Below, in pieces: positions 45,292-56,326 of a stretch of DNA of 64,000 nucleotides (position 1 is its first letter; each line of letters opens with the position of its first letter). Made by a program: the position numbers and the translations under genes. This DNA is from Tenodera sinensis (taxonomy: Eukaryota; Arthropoda; Insecta; Mantodea; Mantidae). The stretch spans positions 139,643,368 to 139,707,367 of the forward strand of contig CM060964.1 of the NCBI GenBank assembly GCA_030765045.1, written 5' to 3'. Below the pieces are notes generated by a model that saw only the letters and a program-made list of their open reading frames with translations, was not told where the DNA came from and did not search any database.

Positions 45292-47788
45292 CCTCTTCAG
45301 GGATATGGACGTGAAATCACGTCCATTTAAAATGACGGACGACCGATATGGACGTGTACACGTCCTGTGCGTTTGTGCATTTAACCCTTATTTATCCTCT
45401 ATCTAACTCAACTTATTTTAATTTTCCCCCGTTATGAAACATTTAATTAAATTCTATATGCTTTACTGGCTTACCTTTATATGTTCCTTCTGCAGTGATA
45501 TGTCTCAAAACAGGGATAAACACACAAGGGCACATCTCCACATTCGCCACAGATCATCCCAGTTTCCTTACGGATTCCCTTCTTGCGGCACACGAAACAC
45601 CTTCGAGATGGGCGGGACTTCTTTGCTGTTGACGGTATCCTTTTAGGATATTGTTTTCCTTGAAGTCTGAGGGGTGCAGGGATTTTGGATTTTCTACCCC
45701 CAGTATGAAGAGGCCTCTCAACCTGGTGTTGTTCAATTAGGCTGCGAGCTATTGATAGTCGAAAGTCCAGGTAGGTCATTGTCTTGTGTGGGTTTAGAGC
45801 TCTCCAAATTACCAAACAATTGTATATGGTTATATCCAGCTGGTGCAAAAATACCTTTTTATACCATTTCACTGTTTTTCGTAAAGAGGGATATGCTTGC
45901 AATACCTGATCTACTAGATCGACACCGCCCATGTGCATATTGTATTCCTGGATAACGTCAGGCTTGAAAATGCACATTTTGGTATGGGCATCTGTTTTTC
46001 CAGTGTCAATCATCAAAATCTTAGAGCTGCAATTGGATAATGCCGTAACTACCCTCCTGTCCTGCCAGGCAAGGTAGGTCAAAGGTGGGAGCTGACGCAC
46101 CTCCATTTCCCCTCTCCTTAGAGCCTTCGTATTCACATCTTTTGGCAAACCAATACGATTTGAACGTACTGTTCCAATTGCATTAGTCTTTCTTTTGTGT
46201 AAGGCCATGAATAATTTAGGAGAGCTGTACCAGTTATCTAAGTACACAGTCCTACCCTGATCAAGCACAGGTTCCATTAGGTGCATTACTATGGAGCCAG
46301 ATAAGCCCAAATCTTTGTCTCCAGTATTGTCAGTCCCTTGACCAGTGTAAATGCAGCTATTGTAAAGATATCCCGTTTTACTTTCACAAACATCAAAACT
46401 CTTTATGCCAAATCTAGCCCTTTTTGTTTTGATGTATTGCTTCCAACCTAAGCGGCCCTTCCAAAGCATTAGGCTTTCATCAACAGTGACCTTTTCACCA
46501 GGCACATAATTTTCTTTAAATTTTGAAATAATATATTCGAAAACAGGCCTAATTTTGTGGAGTTTGTCATTTACATTCTCTGTGCAGGTGAAATGAAGGA
46601 ACCGCAAAATTGACGTAAACCTGTTATTTGACATGCATTTTCCAAAAAAAGGAGTAGCTAGCATGTCATCTGTGGATCAATACATGTATAATGCAGGTTT
46701 ACGAATAACACCCATAAGTATAATTAGACCAATTAGCCTGTAAATCTCATTGAGTGTTACTTCTGTCCACCTTTGAATTCTGCTCTTAGGCCCTAATTTA
46801 CCTTTAGAGAGCAGGTCTTCCTTCACCTTACACGCATATACATTTGTTTCCGAAACAATGAGAGAGACTAAGTCTGTAGTAAAAAATTTTGTAAAAATGT
46901 CAATTGGTTGGCTGTCAGAAGTCAGCTGAGCCTGGGATTGAACACCAGACCCTGTGCTCGTGAAGATGTGCCTGTTTGTATTGCAATTGTTTTCAGCACT
47001 CCACAATGCTGACTCTTCACGAACACCTGAAGGAAGTTGGTCACATTCTTCCTCACTGCTACTCGTACCTATATCCTCCACACCCCCCTCAAATTCGGAA
47101 AATTCGCCATCAATATCCAAATCGCTGTCACACAGCAAGAAGTCCTCCACATTATCGTGTGTAATTTCAGAAGCCCTTACACTTCCACCACTCGCTAACC
47201 TTTGTGCAACACTGCTTGTTGATGCCATGTTTTAGCTCTGAGATGTAACACTCAAAAGCTTCTCACTTCAGCTACAAGCAGGAAAGTATATGTATGCATT
47301 TCAAGAAAGAAACAAACGGAGCCTGTAAGCTATATCCAAGTTACGAAACACGTGTAAGGAAAAATTGCAAACCTGCTTTATTCTGATGACTCATAAACCA
47401 CGCATACAGTAGTGTTCTATTTCACATTGTACTGTGATTTGCTGACGCATAGCTCATACATACAATGGGTCCACTACTGTTTCTTTCCGAGAAATTATAT
47501 TAGGCGCCTTCGACAAAGCAAAGTTAGCTTTTTACCACAGTGAAACAAATAGTGCCATTTCAACGATTTGTAAATGCAACTCAACATTGCTGATGAAGTA
47601 CATGTATACTGCATATAATGAGTTTTATACCAGTTTTTGTTTCATTAAAATAACTTAAAATTTACGCAAACTACAGCTGTGTATTTAGGAAGCACTTTTA
47701 GCGCATTTAACAATTTAAATGCCCTGCGCTGGATATTGGGTATCCGTTCTCGGCCTGCGGAGCTTTTAAATGGCTGTCGCTCAAGAGG
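45292..47788 (-). mobile_element. piggyBac element 2, nearly complete
   Basis: 2.5 kb flanked by TTAA (45288-45291 and 47789-47792). Ends are inverted over a short stretch: cctcttcag on the left, cctcttgag from the right. The left end carries two palindromes built on GGACGTG (45305-45326 and 45350-45365); the right end has a ggata...tatcc palindrome (47731-47745). Inserted in the RT gene of LINE E. Confidence 0.93.
45477..47228 (-). pseudogene. piggyBac transposase 2, single in-frame TGA
   Basis: From ATG 47228 (MASTSSVAQRL) one frame runs about 580 codons to 45477, with a single interruption: TGA near 46679-46677 in the context ALYMY*STDDMLATPFFGK, where piggyBac proteins normally have Trp; TGG to TGA is one base change. 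Acidic N-terminus, then the catalytic Asp contexts VTVDESLMLWKGR, VYLDNWYSS and MGGVDLVDQ. The C-terminal cysteine-rich domain is complete in appearance: CFVCRKKG...CGECGDVPLC...CFETYHC. Family role: TTAA-specific transposition. Apart from the nonsense codon the gene looks intact; readthrough or re-initiation at MLATPFF would not obviously restore activity. Confidence 0.92.
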
Positions 47789-48227
47789 TTAAACTAATAG
47801 GTCTAATATCCTTAGCCGGTATATGATCTTGTCTTCCTGATCTAGGCAAAAAGACCACTCTTACTTGTTATTACACTAGGTGTATAGACAAAGGCTAGGC
47901 TTGCCCTAAATATTTTGGTTAAAATTGCGGTTATTGCTTCCGTAAACTGAAGTAGGGCTGGAAATATGCCATCCACACTGGTTCAAAAGACCCAATGCCC
48001 ATTTTATCTTCCCATAGCTGACACACCTTTTGGATACTTCTTAATCTTCCCTCTGTGGCCAAAAGTTGCATTGAGGGTCCACTTTTGCTCATGGTCATCC
48101 AATGAGCAAGAAATGTCAAAAGTACCACATAGTGACAAAATTTGAGTATCGCTTTCAACATTGTGTTAAGTAGTGTAGTTACGTGTAGCAAGGTGCCAAA
48201 GATAATGTAATACAAATAGAAGTAATA

Positions 48228-49247
48228 TTGTTGATGAATCATGAGAAAAAGATAGTAATGTGTTCTCAAAAGATAAAGGTAAAGTTTTTCCAAACTGTGA
48301 AAATGAGAAATATGATCAGGAAGAAAATGCTACAGATTATTGCTGACAAAAGCCCAGAAATAATGGGATCACTTCAAATGGTCATTGATATTTTAAACAA
48401 AGACCTACAAGGTGCTAGACAAGAATTAAAGCATCTAAGATCTATGAATGAGAATTTAACTTGGGAAATAATTGTACTTCGAAAGGAAAAGAATGACCTG
48501 GAATTGCAAAAGAGACAGCTTCAATCACAACTGGTAAATGATGCTGGATTCATACACATTGGAACTAAACAAAATTGGGGTTATTCAGATAGTGTGATTG
48601 AACACAATCAGTAAATGCTGCTGCATGCAAAAAGTGGTGTTCATGCTGATTTTATGTCCATCAATAGGTTTTAACTATACTTTAAGGATGCAGGAAACAA
48701 CAGTGGTCAAGACATTGGCAGGATTGTAATGAATGGAAGTTGCAAAAGAAAGAGCTGCTAAAAGGTAGTAAAATGGTTGTTTTAGGAGACTCATGTTGAA
48801 ATTCTCTGGAGAAGCTTGCATGCAACAAGGAAATCTGGCTTGTGCTTTCCAGGTCTAAAAATTGGCAAACTAAAGCATAAAATAGAATAAAGGAATTTGT
48901 TTAAGCAGAACACAGATGTTCTGTCACAGATAGGTACCAATGAGATCAAGTGAGGCATCTATGCTGTGGATACCATGTTGAAACAATGCACCTAATTGCC
49001 AATGTAAGGTCTACAGTCCCAAGTGCTAAGGCAATAGTGACTGATATATTGCAAAGATGGGATGTAACCAACAGGAAAGCTGAGCAAATTAACATGGAAT
49101 TTAAGTTTTGTTATAATCAATGACGTGAACATTTGTGGCTAGAAACTTTTGGACCAAAAAGTCCTGATCAGCATCCCTGATTTTGTCAGGGATGCTGTGC
49201 ATCTGAACTGCAGCATTAAATTTGGAAAATTTGGAAAGCTGTTATGT
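48228..49247 (+). pseudogene. LINE F ORF1: coiled coil plus SGNH esterase-like domain
   Basis: The first 128 codons are open (48228-48614) and strongly helical: LNKDLQGARQELKHLRSMNE and LRKEKNDLELQKRQLQSQL, a coiled coil. After shifts, 48770-48800 reads like VVLGDS (the GDSL serine block), 49030-49060 SAKAIVTDILQRWDV, and the end IPDFVRDAVHLNCSIKF fits the 'D..H' catalytic block of SGNH hydrolases (DGVHLN). CR1-type ORF1 proteins can carry such an esterase. Several stops and frameshifts make this copy non-functional. Confidence 0.5.
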
Positions 49248-49259
49248 GACATGTCTATA

Positions 49260-49604
49260 ATAACAATGATGATAATAATAATCCCTAGGGCATTCCCCCT
49301 ACCCTTATCACCTGGCCGTTGCGTCCCCCAGCCCCAGCCGCAGCCAAGGCCACAGAGGAGCACAGTATGGGGATGGCAGGGGTCAGCGTGCCAACTCCCC
49401 TGACTATAACACAATTACTTGACCTTTTTAGGGATGCTACCTTTCTATCAGGATAGCTACTCAATGGGCATTATGAGGCTGAGTGCACCCCGGTCCAGAC
49501 CTCCAAACATGGAAAAATCCCCATGCCGGGTACCTGAGATCGAACCTGGGTGCCCCAGTCTAGAGGCAGGCATGTTACCACTGCACTACAGGGGCAGTCA
49601 CATA
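49260..49604 (-). mobile_element. tRNA-derived SINE with (TAA)-rich tail
   Basis: Flanked by the direct repeat atgtctata (49251-49259 and 49605-49613). On the minus strand: A box tgtagtgcagtggtaaca (about 49587-49570), B box ggttcgatctc (about 49546-49536), then a body and an ATT/TAA-rich tail at its 3' end (about 49261-49283). It is inserted in LINE F right after the esterase-like domain. Confidence 0.85.
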
Positions 49605-50916
49605 ATGTCTATACAAAGGAGAAACTAGTAAAGGAGGTGGATGCAGTATCCATAAACTAAGAAGTGAGCGCAGGTGAATACCACCCTTACCTCAACACCA
49701 CGAGTTATGAGCTGGAGGATGAAATGCTAGACAGTAAGGAGCTGAATGTTCTCTCTCTTGATACAAGTAATGTTTCTAATTGTAAATAAGTATTTCACCT
49801 TTTGCATTTAAATGTGCAGTATGTTAGGAACAAAGTGTGCATGAGCAAGAAGCCATTTTATCATTCACTCACAAAATATGTAAATGTGGTTTGTCTCACA
49901 GAACATTAACTGAACAAAGATATAAGCCCCTTGTGTAGTATTCCAGCTTTTGTTTTTTTAAATATATTGTCATTCCAATAAAAAAAAAAACCTATGGAGA
50001 TGATGGTATCCTTGTTAAAATTACATTTACATGTAATTACATTTTGAAAATAGAACACACACAGTACATCGGAATTAGAAAACAAATTTTGAGCAAGCTA
50101 CCACAGAACTAAACGTAGAGAATATAAATATTCTTGTCTGCACTTTTAGGTCACTAGTCTAGAAACTTCACATGCTGTCCAGACTCTCACATGAGAAGAA
50201 ATATGTTGCTATATGTGGAGATCTTAATGTTAATTTTCTTGTTGACTCTCCAGAAAACCTAATCTAGTTACTTTGCTTAAAATGTATAATCTAATGCCTG
50301 TTATGAATACTGCAGCAAGAATCACAAGTTTTAGCAGAAATTGTGTAGATAAAATAATTGTTAATGCTAATATACTTTACCTTTTAAAACCAACAATATT
50401 GAAATTGGTATATCTGATCATAGTGCTATCTTCCTTCACCTGCAGTTAGCCTGAAGAAAAATAAATGTCAGTCCTGTTGAAATGAAACTTTCTTGAAACA
50501 GTGTCTCAACTTAGAATATTGATTACTTCAAGTTTTTATTGAGTAAGGAATCCTGGGAGGATGAGTTAAATGAACAGGACAGCTGAAATCCTAGGCTGTA
50601 TAACATACTATTGCAACATTGCTTCTCCTTATAAAAGAGACAGCTCATCCACTAAGCACTCATGTTCTAGGAATTGGGTAACTAAAGAATAATTAAATCT
50701 TGCAAGAGGAAAAGGGTTCCTCTTGTACTTTTTGGGTTACTAAAGAATTATTAAATCTTGCAAGAGGAAAAGATTTCTTCTTGTACTTCATAAAACTAAT
50801 ACAGATCTTGCCATCAAAGCTTACTTCACAGTGTGTAGTGTTCTCAACAAAGTGGTTATACAGGCAAAGAAAATAAGTAATAAACAATTTACTTCAGTCC
50901 AACCTGCAGTATTTCT

Positions 50917-51640
50917 GTGAATAAGGACACTATGTTTCTATATCCAGTTGTTGAGGAAGAAATTCTGAAAATAACGAGAGACCTGAAAAATAAGAACTCT
51001 GGTCAAGGAGTATGTACACTACATCTCCAGGCCACTAATGATATTTGCAATGCCCCACTTGAAACAGAATGCTTTCCAAATGTTTTGTACATAGCTAAAC
51101 TCAAACCATTATTCAAAAGGGTTGAGAAAACCAATGTAGAAAATTAGGACTATCTTATTACTATCTGTCTTTTTAAAAACCATTGAGAAAATGGTTTACA
51201 ATGGAACTGTCCCATTCTTAGAAAAGTATAAGATTATATCAAACTCAATTTGGCTTTAGAAAAGTGTAATCAATCAATAATGCCAATTTTTCTTATTTAG
51301 AAATTGTTCTACAAGTTAAAGACAAAAGAGAACAAGTAGCAAGTATATTCCTAAATTTAAAAAGTTTTTGATATAGCTAATGTTAATATTCTGATAAGAA
51401 ATTACCTAGGGGCCTGAGGTTTCAGAGGACCAGCCAACAAATGGTTTACTTCATGTCTTGAAGATAGATAATGGTTGAACTAGAAGGTGAACATTCAAAT
51501 CTTGCTGCTGTACAACCTGACATTCCCCAAGGTTCCATACTAGGACGAGTCTTATTCTTAATTTACATCAGTGTTCTTCCTTCTCACTTATCACTGATCA
51601 GTAATGTTCTCATTCTGGCTGATAAAACTTATTTCCTGAA
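50917..51640 (+). pseudogene. LINE F reverse transcriptase remnant
   Basis: Starts with the RT N-terminal pattern PVVEEEILKITRDLKNKNSG followed by ETECFPNVLYIAKLKPLFK, as in Jockey/CR1-type RTs ahead of motif 1. Downstream, through many stops, GFRGPANKWFTSCLEDR and a 'P.VP..ES' segment mark the region just before motif B. Motif C is not readable. Confidence 0.6.
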
Positions 51641-51657
51641 GTAGTGATAACAGACCT

Positions 51658-52139
51658 GTGCAGGCAGAAATCATTGCTCTAGGGATTACAGTGCAACTGC
51701 TCTTAGCCAAGGCTAGGCTAACTCCACTCAAGCTGTTACAATTAGAATTACTAGGATGCATAGTTAGAAGTACACTCACATCTTCACTTAAGTTAGCTTT
51801 GCATTTGCAAGATGCAAAAGGATATTTCTGGAGTGACTCTTCAACTGCATTGAAGAACACTGATGAACAGTGGGCTATGTTTGTTGCCAACAGAGTAAAG
51901 GACATTAGAAGTTTAACACAGCCAAAAGACTGGAAACATATACCAGGCATTCATAAGACGGCTGATCTGATATCAAGAGGAGGTTATACTAGCCAGCTGC
52001 AAGACTCGGAATGGTGGAAGGGACCTGGATGGTTAAAATGATCTGAGATGGAATGGCCATTGCAACAAATATAAAATAAGGATGAAACTGCAATCTTTGA
52101 GGAAAAGAAGAAGAAACTGTAACAATGATGACCATAGAT
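51658..52139 (+). pseudogene. BEL/Pao pol, RNase H-like region
   Basis: 127 open codons: LLLAKARLTPLKLLQLELLG, FWSDSSTALKN (the RNase H-like Asp block), FVANRVKDIRSLTQP, WKHIPGIHKTADLISRGG and WWKGPGWLK. This block order is diagnostic for BEL/Pao pol just upstream of the integrase zinc finger. The upstream RT palm is missing: sequence left of 51655 belongs to LINE F. Confidence 0.88.
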
Positions 52140-53808
52140 GGGTCAATCCACGCCAAATCAAACACCCGTAAAACACGACTTTTTCGTAGGCGGTTCAAAT
52201 TTTTTTTATGAATAATAGGCATCAAATAAGGAGACCCATATTTTTTTATTTCCGTATTTTTAAATTACTTGCTTAGTTATGGCTATTAGAAATTAAGCAA
52301 TTTCTGCGCGCACCATAATATAAAATCACTTGTTACTCTAAGGCCATATAGAGTTGAGAGTTGGGGTTTGGCGCACTGGAAAGGGTACATACTACACTTT
52401 TAACAACTTTCGATCAATCATTATTACACATAAATTTTGGACTTTTTTTATGGTATATTTTGTAAAACAAAAAATATAATTTAAATCGATGTGTTAAAAA
52501 TCTAAAAAAAATACACACGTATTCCCTGACATTTTATCTATAAAATAAGGTGTTGAAAACTATGGAGCTTGCATTAGTGCATTTACTACAATTTTTTTTC
52601 TGGAGGCCTGCAAGCACACACGGACGAGTAACAAGCCAGGTGACTGCAGACAGCATGCAAATTGCCGCGTCAGCTATGCTACTCAGATAACTTCTTACTA
52701 AGGCAATACAGTCCATACAGAAAAATGTCTCCACAATGTACCTTCTTTCTGATACTCCTGTGGTATCTGATACGTGCTTTTGAACTTTTAAATTTTTTTG
52801 AAAAAATCTTCTGATGTAAGCAGTTCTTTGCTTTTAGCTTCTTCCTTCATGTACATCCATACATTTGAAATAGTTTCTCTACTCTGACTGTGTAATGTTT
52901 TGGTCCCTAATTTAGAACGTATAGGTGGCATAATTGATTTACGCTATGATCAATGTCTCACAAATTCACTATATCGCAAAGATCTATGTCTTCAACTGCA
53001 CGCTGCACTAAAAAGCACCTTTGAATTAGGAAGACTGTCTCAGATCATGCAGACATCACTACCTTCTCCCTCCCACCCCATGTGCATGGTTTCATTCGCA
53101 CAATTATATAATATGAGCTGATGAAACAGACAAAAGCTGTGGATTCGCCAACAGTTTAAAATGCATATTTTAAAAACATTTTGAAGATACTAATAGTGTG
53201 CATATAGTAGTGTCAGCTAGCAGTGTTCTCCTTACTGTACTGTTGTAAAGTTCATGGAACCTCAAGCAGTTGACAGTCGCCGTAATGGTAGGTGGCAATT
53301 GTGTGAGGTTACGGTAGCCGTCACCGCTGCACTGATTTGCAAGTAAGTTAATTACAACTGAACTATTAGAGACTCCATTCTGATTTTTTCTGAGAATATT
53401 GAATAAACTTCATTGTATTTTTAGTTTTTTTTCCAGATTTTTAAATGGTAGAGTTTATGTTTATATCTAACTTTAAAACCTTAATCGTATAAAACATAAT
53501 ACTAATAATAATTAATAAAATTTTCTAATAAATACCTCACGAAATACTGCGATTTATCTTTAATTTGAGCCAAAGATCAAGTAATTTGCTTCATTACAAT
53601 CGGAGGTGTGATTGATCGAAGAGTGAGCAGCACGCGATTTTTGGGACATTTCAAAAATTAATATCTGCCAAAATAAATTTTTTATATAAAATGAAGAAAC
53701 ATGGGTCAAATATATTTTGTTCCAAAACACCAAAAAAAATTTCAAGAAAATCTGAGAGATCAAGGTCATTTTTTGCCATATTTTGTTCGATTTGACGTGG
53801 GATGACTC
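52140..53808 (-). mobile_element. Unclassified DNA element with GGGTCA...CCACG inverted ends
   Basis: 1,669 bp between an apparent AGAT duplication (52136-52139 and 53809-53812). Inverted ends: gggtcaatccacgccaaatc on the left and gagtcatcccacgtcaaatc from the right, 19 of 24 positions matching. TA would also fit if the ends are read three or so bases further out. A minus-strand stretch at about 52930-52690 (LHSQSRETISNVWMYMKEEA, SKELLTSEDFFKK) resembles the N-terminal DNA-binding part of a Tc1/IS630-like transposase; no catalytic core was recognised. It interrupts BEL/Pao pol. Confidence 0.6.
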
Positions 53809-53812
53809 AGAT

Positions 53813-54610
53813 ATGACAAGAAACTGGAATTTTTCTCGAGTAAAGGTAGTAGCATGGATTCTCAGGTTCTATAATAACGCAAGGAGGAATAATTCTCATC
53901 TGGTTCCCTTTTGGTATTCAGAAATCAAGGCAGCAGAACTGAAAGTCATTAAAGGGATTCAATCAGATTTATTTCCACCTAAAGGTAACACAGTTAATGG
54001 TGTTGATGAAGATGGTCTCATCCAAGTGAAGATCAAGATTGTCATGAGAGATGATCTAATGAACTTTAGGTACCCATTGCTATTGCCTAAGAAACATGAA
54101 ATAGTTGAAGCAATGATCCTCTAGCAACATCAATTTCATTGTCATGCAGTGTGCAGTTTTTAATGACCCAGTTAAGAAAAAGATATTGAATAATACAAGC
54201 CAGAAGCACAGTTAAAAAGGCTCTAGCAAAGTGTCTTCAATGTAGATGGCATAAGACTAAGAATGTAGAATCAGATTCTGCTCCTTGATTTTGAAGGACC
54301 GTTCGAAGGGATTGATAGTTCTCTACATAAGAGCAATCCATTTGAAACTTATGTCATCATTAAGTACTGAAGCATTCATTATGTCATTGAGAAGATTTAT
54401 AGCAAGAAAAAGCCATACTATTATCTACTCAGATAATGGCACAAATTTTGTTGGAACTTCCAACACATTGAGGAGTCTAGATATTCAGAAACTTAAACAA
54501 CAATCTATGTTCCAAGAAATAGAGTGGAAGTTTAACCCTCCTACTGCCAGTTGGTGGGGGATGGTGGGAGTGATTAGTATGCTTTATAAAAGAATTGCAT
54601 GAATTTAAAT
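53813..54610 (+). pseudogene. BEL/Pao pol, integrase region
   Basis: RVKVVAWILRFYNNARRNN, DEDGLIQVKIKIV and FRYPLLLPKKHEIVE (53813-54124) lead into a decayed HHCC zinc finger (LAKCLQCRWHKTKN near 54230). The integrase core follows: HLKLMSSLSTEAFIMSLRRF, IIYSDNGTNFVG (catalytic Asp) and WKFNPPTASWWGM (near the catalytic Glu region). Family role: integration of the cDNA. Frameshifts occur at about 54125-54285, and the frame ends at 54602. Confidence 0.88.
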
Positions 54611-54786
54611 CTGACTTGGAATGAAACTAAGACTTTTAAGTGATGGCATCTTTAATCAATGTATCTTGTACAAACTTCAGCAGTTTTTGTAACACTGAAA
54701 GCATCAAAATAAACACAGCATTTAATGCTTTACAAGCAGTTCTGGTGAAACTAAGAAAATACTAAATCTTGGGTCCAACTAGGAAA

Positions 54787-55178
54787 ATAATGGAACCTGT
54801 AGGCACATTATTTGACCCTCAAAGCTGTGGCAGAATTGATCACTATACAGAAAGATTTGTTGTTTCTAAAGAAGGTACAATCACAGCAGTTCTTAGAGGG
54901 CCAAAAATTTTTCTTGATGGTGTTAAGGAGGAGCTGTAAAGTAAAGATTGTGTTGCAATAGAGGTGATAACTGTCCTAAATGGACCAAAATGATCGCACA
55001 AGGAATGTGCTACAGTTGCCATCAGAGGTATTTGGTTTCCTTGTTCAAATGCAGACTTGGAGAAGGCTTTCTCAAAGTGCACTTTGATTATTATCAGTGA
55101 TAGAAGACTGGTGCCAACTAATGCAGAGACACTCACAATGGTAGCATTGAATTGTGTGCCAACAACGTCAGAATATTA
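54787..55178 (+). other. Coding-like stretch of unknown origin
   Basis: One plus-strand frame is readable for about 130 codons with only two stops: MEPVGTLFDPQSCGRIDHYT, TITAVLRGPKIFLDGVKEEL, stop, ECATVAIRGIWFPCSNADLE and LVPTNAETLTMVALN, ending at a TAA. I do not recognise it. It lies just downstream of BEL/Pao pol but does not look like any part of that element. It may be a processed or exonic remnant, or chance. Confidence 0.35.
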
Positions 55179-55179
55179 A

Positions 55180-56274
55180 AGGGTAAACAACAATTTTAAA
55201 ATACTATGAAACTATATCTTTTTTTAATTACTTTTTTTCAGGATTTTAATATGTCATCTATATAAAATTTCACTGTAATGAGAACTACTAATGACAACTT
55301 GAGAACTAGTGTCAATCAATAAAAACACTTAACGCACTTTTCTCTTTTTATATGAACAAAGCCTTAAAAAACATAAAACCATAAATAAGTATACTACTTT
55401 GATACGAAAATGTTCAGGTGCTTATCAAAATATTCATTGAAAACAAATGAAAGGAAAATGTATATTTTCATTTAGCAGTTTAATGAAACATAATAAAACA
55501 AAGTAAAATACTGTGTTTAAATATTCAATAAGTCATCTTATTTTTATTTAACATCTAATAAAAGTAAAGAAAATCGACATACAAAGTTGGTAAGAATATT
55601 TACACAGAAGATATGAATATGTATGTGAGTGTGAGAGAAAGAGATACAACTGCTGTTGTGAATTCATAGCTTTGGCATAAATAATAATATGTTTGTACAG
55701 AATAAAACTGCTTAATTCTGGCAAAACAAGGCATTTAAGGAATAAAGTGACATTAAAAAAGATCTAGATTGGTTTTGTTCCATCAATAAGACTCCCCTTA
55801 TTTGTCCTGTGTGGATTATAATGTAATGAAAAGTGCAGAATTTCATTGTCTAAAATTATATTGTAATTTTTTATTCATATTTAGAGATAAAATCTTGTTT
55901 TAACAGGATGATATCTGTACCCCTTCCACCTGGTATTCTTCATACTGTACAAATAACACTTTCTCTTAACACTTTAAACGAATTATTTTTATCTGGAGAA
56001 CAGTGCATGCATTAGCAGTAAATTAAAATTTTTGAGGCATGTTGTAATCACTTGAGCATGCACAACAAAAGTTTTTTTTATGATTGACTTCACTTAGCTA
56101 GAAATAGTTGTAGGGAAAGAGAGAAGTATAGTGAGGGGCGGGTAGAAAAAATGATGTTAAATAAGGGATTATATGAGTGCTAAGAGCATGAGAAAATATA
56201 AGAGAGGGTGATGGAGATGAAGAAAGAGATGAGAGATGGACATAGACTGCTATTCACTGATTACAGCAGTACTT
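55180..56274. other. AT-rich intronic sequence upstream of the PDZ exon
   Basis: No element or coding segment recognised; it precedes the splice acceptor at 56314. Confidence 0.5.
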
Positions 56275-56275
56275 T

Positions 56276-56326
56276 TGTTGATATATTTCTCATTACTTAA
56301 CCTTTTTATTCCAGGTGGGAATGAGG
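56276..56326 (+). repeat. 51-bp direct repeat, original (intron end plus exon start)
   Basis: Covers the last 39 bp of the intron, including the acceptor, and the first 12 bp of the PDZ exon. An exact copy is at 58466-58516. Being attached to the full exon, this is the original. Confidence 0.95.

Larger units (their letters stand above)
41903..48130 (-). mobile_element. R1-like LINE E (minus strand), split by three DNA transposons
   Basis: One decayed LINE can be followed across three insertions. 48060-47793: RT N-terminal part (GIFPALLQF, FRASLAFVYTP, KDIRPIS). 45287-45277 and 44845-44183: RT palm (ISFILKMKNLVDQN, YDYQTGKVCETVLHNLVQ, IEVTRGSLQGG, SPLLWNLFV, SKYLGII). 43243-41903: C-terminal RT (RPVAGYGINVWWNKA, LNRLASFKMTRAISSSPT), RNase H (LVWFTDGSRMDK, FHTKLYAI, ILAWVPGHSETEGN) and tail. 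The breaks coincide with a piggyBac (TTAA), a Tc1/IS630-like derivative (TA) and a mariner relative (TA). Clade judged from motif style; it could be another RNase H-bearing clade. Confidence 0.8.
48228..51640 (+). mobile_element. LINE F: CR1-like element with SGNH-type ORF1, decayed
   Basis: A plus-strand element with, in order: a coiled-coil ORF1 start (48228-48614), an SGNH-hydrolase-like part (about 48770-49250), a SINE insertion, endonuclease remnants (about 49800-50450: YVNVVCLTEH, YVAICGDLNVNFL-like, NTAARITSFSRNCVDKII) and RT remnants (50917-51640: LYPVVEEEILKITRDLKNKNSG, LALEKCNQS, GPANKWFTSCLEDR). ORF1 with coiled coil plus esterase is a CR1/L2-type arrangement. Heavily mutated. Confidence 0.65.
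51655..54610 (+). mobile_element. BEL/Pao LTR-retrotransposon pol fragment, split by a DNA element
   Basis: Two collinear plus-strand blocks of BEL/Pao pol: an RNase H-like/connection region (51655-52139) and the region leading into the integrase (53809-54610), separated by a 1.67-kb insertion. The frame is continuous across the site (MMTID then MTRNWNFSRV). No LTR, Gag or protease is recognisable, so it is an internal fragment. Confidence 0.85.

Noticed and set aside
48065..48293. Hydrophobic minus-strand frame suggesting a membrane protein
   Set aside because: AT-rich sequence reads as Leu/Phe/Tyr by composition, and the downstream part of the frame is LINE E reverse transcriptase.
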